Shown here in pieces: positions 57,589-64,000 of a DNA stretch of 64,000 nt (the stretch's first letter is position 1; the number at the start of each line of letters is the position of its first letter). The stretch is from Intoshia linei (taxonomy: Eukaryota > Orthonectida > Rhopaluridae), in NCBI GenBank assembly GCA_001642005.1, contig LWCA01000043.1, positions 1 through 64,000 of the forward strand. The letters run 5' to 3'. The notes under the pieces were generated by a model. It was not told the origin of the DNA and ran no database searches. It worked only from the letters and a program-made list of their open reading frames with translations. Position numbers and translations under genes: made by a program.

Positions 57589-58240
57589 CTTATCTACAAA
57601 TCACTTATGCAAAGATTTGTTAAATACTACTCTAAATCTCGCATGTATATTATACATTATTTATTATGTATATATTTGATTATAATCTATTCGGGCCAAA
57701 AATTTGTCGCATACAGCTGAAATTCAGCCTGAATATTACAATATCCATTTGAATATTTTACACGTCAGTCAACAATTAGCACCTTGTGTAAAACTACATT
57801 TTAATAAAGTCAACAATACTTATAAATCAACAAATAAAAAACAAATAAAAGTAAAGTTTTATCAACAAGTATAATGTATCTGTAAGTCAAATATAAAATC
57901 GCTGTTCAACAGATGTATCGTAACAAATTACAAATATCACAAATGTAATTTACAAATTGTAAACAAGTTTGTAAAAAAATTTGTAAAATTGTTGTGTCTG
58001 TAATAGCCATGAAGAGCCAATAGTTGGTCCACAAATTATACATGTACTATCAACACTATATCCATTAGGCCCTAGTGACTAGGGTGTCCACTTTTTCTAT
58101 TAGAAAAACCCATTTGCATGTGGAATTATAAAAAAATATATATATTTTTGAATCTGTTTTTGATTCAAATTTAATGTGTCACGTACAGACACGTAGAAAG
58201 TTGTATAGATGTTATATATGTATGACATTATGCATTAAGG
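57589..58240. other. AT-rich upstream region, no gene seen
   Basis: No exon-like frame with splice signals was found. It should contain the promoter of the Asn/Ser-rich gene. Confidence 0.5.
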
Positions 58241-58623
58241 CAGTGGTTCTCAACCGTGTTCCGCGAAACTTAATTGGGGTTCCGTGAAATATAAATGCGA
58301 TATTTTTCAATTCAATGTTTTTCTAAATTACCGTTGTTTTTAATTTTAATTTTACATAAATATATTTAATAAAAATTAAATATAATATCTAATATATAAA
58401 ACCTCTGCATAAAATATCAAAATAAATTTCTCATTGATGAGGAAAAATACATTTCATTAATAAAAAATTTATGTTTTCAATATTAGAAGCGTAATTTTTT
58501 AATTAAAAATCAAATTGTTTTATATATGCGACAAGCGAAAAAAATTTTGATCATGCTTTATGTGCCGCGATTTTTTGAAATTTCATAAGAGTTCCGCGCA
58601 GTAAAAAAGGTTGAGAAACATTG
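58241..58623. mobile_element. 383-bp hAT-type MITE
   Basis: Left end CAGTGGTTCTCAACC, right end GGTTGAGAAACATTG, inverted to each other. Flanks CATTAAGG and CATTAGGG form an 8-bp target-site duplication with one mismatch. No coding capacity. The TIR is that of the CAGTGGTTCTCAACC hAT group, whose other traces are at 6201, 16206 and 21625. Confidence 0.85.
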
Positions 58624-59072
58624 CATTAGGGTGTTCAAAAATTTTAAAAATTAAGTCCAGCTTCAGAAAAAGTTGATTAATTAATCAAAAATGACAATAA
58701 AAAACAAATTATATAAAATAAGATAAAAATTTGCGAAGACGCTTGCCATTTTAAATATCCCATACAAAAATGTTTATAAACACTAAAATATAACTTTATT
58801 TACTGAAATGGTATGATGATATATTGTAACTATGTTTTAAGTAATTTTGTGTTGATCTTCATGTTTGGCTGTTCACTTTGCATCTTTAAATTCAAGTGTA
58901 CCTCGTTTACTTTTTATTTTATTCATGTTTAAAAATTTATCATAATTTTATAAAAATTTTTACTAAAAATAAAAATAATTTTGTAGAATTGAATTTAAAC
59001 ATGCAAAATGAACAACCAAACATGACGATATATAGACAGCAATATTTGTCGTCGCAAGACATGAACTACGCA

Positions 59073-59549
59073 CAGAGCCGTTTTAATGCATGGGTAATAT
59101 GGACTGTAGCCCAGGGCCACTCATTAAAAAAGGTCCCAAATTAATAAAAGTACTTTACACTTATATCTTAAAAAGAGGCCCCAATTTATTAAAAAATACT
59201 TCACATTTATATCTTAAGAAACAGTTTATAAGTTTTGAAGTGTGGGAATTCAAATAGCTAGAAAGAAAATAATTTAAAGAATCAAAGTTCTGATAAATAT
59301 TAAATTTAAAATATATTCTACAATGTTAATCATATATTGACATAAAAACTGTTTCAAATGATAATATTAAACATTAAAACCTTTCTATTAAGTAAATATT
59401 CAAAAAATAAAGTAGGAAATCTTTGATTTTCTCTTATTAATTTTCAAAAAAGGGGCTCTAAATTTTTTTTTTTTGCTTCACTCAAAACTTTAAAGCGCCT
59501 CCAGTTCTTTGCTTAGCCCAGGGCCACGAAGTGGTTTAAAACGGCTCTG
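59073..59549. mobile_element. 477-bp hAT-type MITE with perfect 8-bp duplication
   Basis: Left end CAGAGCCGTTTTAA, right end TTTAAAACGGCTCTG, near-perfect inverted repeats. Both flanks read ACTACGCA, a perfect 8-bp target-site duplication, so insertion is recent relative to the other elements. A sub-terminal block AGCCCAGGGCCAC occurs near both ends. Confidence 0.9.
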
Positions 59550-60359
59550 ACTACGCAGAATAGTAACATTTTTATCAAATTTTGGCCTCATTTATCAAAA
59601 TAGATCATAACTATTATGCATGTTAACTATTAAATTTAAAATGCCAATTCAAGAACATTATACTCTATATATCTACTCTAGTGGCTATATGACACTACGC
59701 ATCGTTTGTCAACATTTGAAAAGGGTCTATTTTTTATTTTCAGTGACCTTGAGCATAGACTAAGCCTTAGTAAATTCGGCTTTAATAAGGTCCTAAAATT
59801 TAAAAAAAGATTTAGTTGGATTTATTGATTTACAGTTTATTCCAGTTGATGTATAAAAAAAATTTTAACATTTTATTAACCAAATTTTTTTCAAATTTTT
59901 TTAAAATTTTTGAAATTAAAATTGAAAATAAAAATTTGGGTATGAACTTATATATTTGAAACAGAAAAATGTAGGTTTGAGTCTCAGAAATTGATTTTTC
60001 GTGTTTCCATTGATAAACATTTGTTAAAAATTAACATTAACCGGTTAATGGTTAATCATTAATGATTAATTGATATTAAAAATAACTTTATGTTCATTTT
60101 AAAATGAAATCCCAATAAAAAAAAAATTAATAAATAATAATAAATACATTCCAATGTGGTATACAAATTTTTATTTGCGTTTTGGTTAGTAAAATTCAAA
60201 AATTTGATTTAACAATGATTGTAAATCTAGTTTTAAACGTTTGAAATTTTAAAAAACATGTCAAATTTTAGTTCCCAAAACTACATTAAAATCCTCGATT
60301 TTAAACCAATTTTAATTTTTACAAAGTATTCAAAATATTTCAAAATTCCGTAGTCCGTA

Positions 60360-60750
60360 TCGTTAATCCTTATGTATATAAAACTCTTTGATTATCTGTC
60401 TATGTATGTGTGTTATGGTTTATTTCAATAATTAAGAGTCTTAGAATTTAAAAAAGCCCCATTTCTATTACAGATTTATTTCAGGGTAAAAATAAGATAA
60501 ATTTCCATTTCAGAAACTCACATCTTACCGGTCAAAAATCCCAATGATCTTATTTTTTGAAAATCAAACGAGTTTTAGAATTTCAAAAAATATATCTTCA
60601 GAGCCAAAACACCAAATTACCCTTTTTTAAAAAAATGAAAATAGTCCTAGTATTTTAAAACAATTTACAGTTTATATATTTATCTCCAGTTAACACACAA
60701 AAAAAAAAATTGATCTCATAAAGTAAGGTCTTCATGGTCGAAACGACACT
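60360..60750 (+). repeat. dispersed repeat R1, diverged copy
   Basis: Starts ATCCTTATGTATATAAAACTC, carries CTCACATCTTACCGGTCAAAAATC and AAAATCAAACGAGTT, and ends near TAAAGTAAGGTCTTCATGGTC. More diverged than the copies at 2057 and 63236. Confidence 0.65.
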
Positions 60751-60873
60751 TTTATAATCAAAATTTGTCAATATATTGATACATTGTATCAAAATCGTTC
60801 TTCATTGACATTTCTCATTTACAAAACTATACTTATTATAATCAAATGCAAGTCGATGTAAAAATTAAAAAGC

Positions 60874-61070
60874 TCAAGCTAGACGATAATTTCGGCAATT
60901 ATTTTGTGATTCATTTAGTCTGTCACTAGATTCATATACCAGCTGTATAATGACAACACTAAATTTTACAAGTATACAAGTAAAATGTTTGTTAGAAAAG
61001 CATTGAATTACATTAAATAGTAAATCATGAAAATTATGAAAATATTTTTCATTCATTAAAACCCTTGTCA
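60874..61070 (-). CDS. possible terminal exon of an unknown gene
   Basis: The end of a minus frame, about 63 residues to a stop at 60874, has a more protein-like composition than its surroundings (motifs FHDLLFNVIQCF, VVIIQLVYESSDRLNES). It might be the last exon of the gene entering from the right edge, but no connecting splice chain was found. Confidence 0.2.
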
Positions 61071-61199
61071 ACCGGTAAAATGTAAAAATATATATAAAAT
61101 CAAAATCAAAATGAATATCTAGCATTTTTCTTAATTCAATGTGAATAATAATTGAAAATATCAACATTTTGAAATATACATTTATATATATCATTTAAA

Positions 61200-63235
61200 A
61201 GTTGTTTTATTATCTTTGCTCACTATCATGATTTATCAAATTTATTTTGTAAAGATTACTTTAAACACAATAATATTTAAATCAAATTAGATCAAAGATA
61301 AACGACTAAAAGTCTTTATTTAATATAAATAAAACTAATATTTTAGATATAGACATTAATGGTGCATAATAATAAAAATTTTTGAAACCTAACATTAAGA
61401 TTTACAGTTTGTAATTTTCAGTAAATTTTTCAATTTTGTTTCTTGTTATTTATCTTGATTGTGATGGAATAAAATTTTAAGTTTTATAATTTTTAACCTG
61501 GATTATTAAAATTGTGAGATGTAAAAAAATAGTTTCAATAGTTTTTTCAGTTTTATTTTGTTATGTCTGCATTTACATTTTGCTATTGTAACCAAAATGT
61601 ATCTACAATTAGATTACTCTTTTTAATCTTTTTGTAGAAACGTTTACATTTTATGTTTATATTTATCAAAAAACTTTATGTTTTTTTTTGTTTTTATTAC
61701 TTTCTAATTATATATTCTTTGTGTCTTTTTTTATAATTTTTGTTATCAAAACGTTCACTTTTTTAAGTATATTAATATATTTAATGTAAATTTAATTTTT
61801 TAAATTAATTTTTTGATTTGTTCACAGAACACAAGTTTGTATAAAATAACACCATTTTTATTAGATTTTAGAAATTCAATTTTAAATTGAATTAATCTAT
61901 ATATGGAAGGAACGTTGCGTCAGGGGAGACGAGCCTCAGGTTCATTTTCATTGTCAAAATTCACTTCTATGACATTTCTATTAATGATAATATTTATGAT
62001 TTTAAATACTATTTAGACTCTAGACTCTAAAGTTTATGTTTTATAATATTCCAAGACTTTTCTTATATGAAAAAAAAAGAACATTTTTAAATTCAACCAT
62101 TATTACAAATCCCTTAGGAAAATTCTACTTTTACTAATCATTAAGGGAAAATTCCAGTTGTATTAACCTCTAAGGAAAAACCCAGTTATAACAACCTTTA
62201 AGGAGAAATTACACTTTACCAACCCTAATAAAAATACTTACAAAACGAGGAAGACCACTAAAAACATCTAATAAGGCAAATATCAAATATTTTAGGACAG
62301 AAAAATCCATAATAATAAAAATTTTTTTACTTTTGTTTTAAAAGGTTTTATTTGCTTCATCATCAGTTTAAATCAGTTTTAAAGCGATTATATCCTTTAT
62401 TTAGCTTTAATCTTTGTATTTAATAATTTCACTTTGTTTTTTTGTAATACTGAGTTTTTATGGGATACTCTGCAATTCCGTAAATTGTATTTTTCCTTTT
62501 AGGAATGGTGAAAGCAGAATTTTCCCTAAAGGGTTGGTAAAAGTAGAATTTTTCTTAAACAGTTGATAAAAGTGAATTTTTTCTTGAATGGATGGATTTT
62601 AGTAAAAATTGTTCAATTTAAGTAAAAATATATGGATTTTATTAAAAATACAGAAGATAAACAAATAGAGGTACAGCAAAGTTACCAGCATTGTTTTTGA
62701 TGGTACCAGAAAATCTGGCATCTTAGGCGATACTGCATGGACCTTGAAATGTTGTTAATCACACAGACATTCAATTTTATACAAATCAAGGATCAATAAA
62801 TACTTTAAGTCCATTTAAAAAACACTGTTCGGATAATGAATGTTAACAAATTTATGCTTGATTTAATTGTAAAGTTTTAGTTTTTGAAAATGATAAATCG
62901 CGTAGCAATTTTAAAAAATGCGAAGGAATTAATTTATGGAATTGAAAACCATATTTTAGTATTTCAAATGTGTATACGTTCCATTCCCATTTTTTTTAAA
63001 TGGTAGAATGAGTAGGATGAATATTTAAATTTTTGGTTGATACGATTATAATCGTATGTTCGACACTGTATGCAAACCCAATTGTAGCCACCATATTTCT
63101 AGTTTATATACTTAAAAATTGCAAGCTATGACTCAAAATATAATCTACATACACATATGGCCTACAACATCGGTTTTAAATAGTTATTAGCCCCTGATGC
63201 AGATCCAATTTAGTACATGCAATGTTTAATTACAA
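61200..63235. other. AT-rich non-coding stretch
   Basis: Only low-complexity sequence and, at about 62100-62600, the degenerate TTACCAACCCTTAAGG / AAAGGGTTGGTAAAAG repeat seen elsewhere in the window. A short less AT-rich patch at 62660-62760 is open in one frame but has no supporting signals. Confidence 0.5.
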
Positions 63236-63620
63236 ATCCTTACTAATATAATATGCTACGCAATATTTGTTTGCGTGTGTCTTACCGTCTATTTTAATAA
63301 CCACTAGTCTTATAATTTTATAAAGTCCACATTTCAATTACAGTTTTTTCCGGAGGTGTTCGCAAAATAAATTTAAACTTCCCAAACTCACATCTTACGG
63401 GTTAAAAACTCCAATTGTCCTTTTTTTGAAAATCAAACGAGTTGGAGAATAATAAATAATAATAAAAAAATATATACGCTGATACGGATTTTAAAATCAT
63501 AAACATTATCATAAATTTAAATTTAAATTATATCTTCAGGGCCAAAACCCCAAACAGCAAAACAGACCCAGAATTTAAAAAAAAATTTACAGATGGTACA
63601 GTTGCATCCTGTTAACACAC
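63236..63620 (+). repeat. dispersed repeat R1, copy near right edge
   Basis: Starts ATCCTTACTAATATAATATGC and follows the R1 order, but is truncated after CCTGTTAACACACACAGAAA, where block R2 begins. Confidence 0.75.
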
Positions 63621-63629
63621 ACAGAAAAT

Positions 63630-63706
63630 TATTTTTTTGGTAGAATAAAAATGTACCCTCGGTAGAGCTAGGTGCCGTTTGTACGTAGTACATAACAGTC
63701 AACCTA
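63630..63706 (+). repeat. conserved block R2, copy 2
   Basis: Carries CCCTCGGTAGAGCTAGGTGC then GTTTGTACGTAGTACA, matching 21183-21257 with scattered substitutions. Here it directly follows a truncated R1 copy. Confidence 0.65.
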
Positions 63707-63745
63707 GTTAGCATATATTACACATTAGACTGCAATGAATTGTAC

Positions 63746-64000
63746 TAGTGAAATGTAATCTTGCCTGAATCTAATAATAAATGATCACTACTAATATACT
63801 AGTATACTAACCTTTTTTAGGTGTTTTATGTGTGATCGCAATCAACCAAACTATGACGTCTAATTTATCAAAATATTTCAGATCATTATTTTCACGCATG
63901 CCAGTTATACAAAGATTACTATTTTTAGAATCACAGTATTATGGTGACGAATTAATATAAATTACCAAGGATTTCTTTTATGCCCAAATTTTTCCACTGT
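63746..64000 (-). CDS. partial gene at right edge, three exons, unknown
   Basis: Phase-compatible exons at 64000-63966 (ends in phase 2), 63918-63812 (phase 2 to 1) and probably 63770-63746. The middle exon has balanced composition (ITGMRENNDLKYFD, then DVIVWLIAITHKTPKK) and good splice signals (GTAATT donor, TTTTTAG-like acceptors). The 5' part lies beyond the window and the 3' continuation is not found. No family recognised from this piece. Confidence 0.45.

Overview
The window is nuclear DNA of an animal with a very AT-rich genome (roughly three quarters A+T by eye). It is not bacterial: nearly every gene is split by GT-AG introns, the standard code fits every splice model, and the products are animal types (OPA1, CDC27, USP5, MRPS27, secreted EGF and ShKT proteins, an M12B metalloprotease, an SLC6 transporter relic). 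I cannot name the species. Many introns are only about 35-50 nt, and several genes are only 68-230 bp apart, whereas other introns are swollen to 1-5 kb by repeats. Gene models were built by hand from splice signals, reading-frame continuity and family resemblance.

Layout, left to right. 1-8140: an edge exon (+), a two-exon 55-residue gene (-, 622-906), dispersed repeats, a decayed Ty3/gypsy fragment and an intronless, broken SLC6 transporter copy (4435-6085, +). 8141-20247: a TTF1/Reb1-like Myb-domain gene (-), divergent from a secreted EGF-repeat gene (+, 10892-12539), which converges on a complete USP5-type deubiquitinase (-, 12645-20247). 20350-26272: mitochondrial ribosomal protein S27 (+), with a gypsy fragment and a long-TIR MITE in its introns. 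26360-27720: two small unrecognised genes (-).

27949-35728: complete OPA1-type mitochondrial dynamin (-). Its third intron (4.5 kb) holds a block of DNA with less A+T and long, slightly broken forward frames, an orphan thrombospondin type-1 exon and a Tc1/mariner fragment. OPA1 shares a 150-bp divergent promoter region with CDC27/APC3 (+, 35879-39296).

39508-52747: two adjacent secreted-protein genes on the minus strand. The first is an M12B (ADAM/ADAMTS-type) zinc metalloprotease carrying a long C-terminal array of ShKT-like domains. The second begins 68 nt after its stop codon and encodes a Thr-rich mucin-like protein with four ShKT domains. They look like a functional pair (extracellular matrix, cuticle or secretion) and are the most unusual gene content here. 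54379-57588: a 1000-residue Asn/Ser-rich protein of unknown function (-).

57600-64000: mostly repeats (two hAT-type MITEs with 8-bp target-site duplications, copies of a dispersed ~470-bp repeat) and the end of a partial gene on the minus strand at the right edge.
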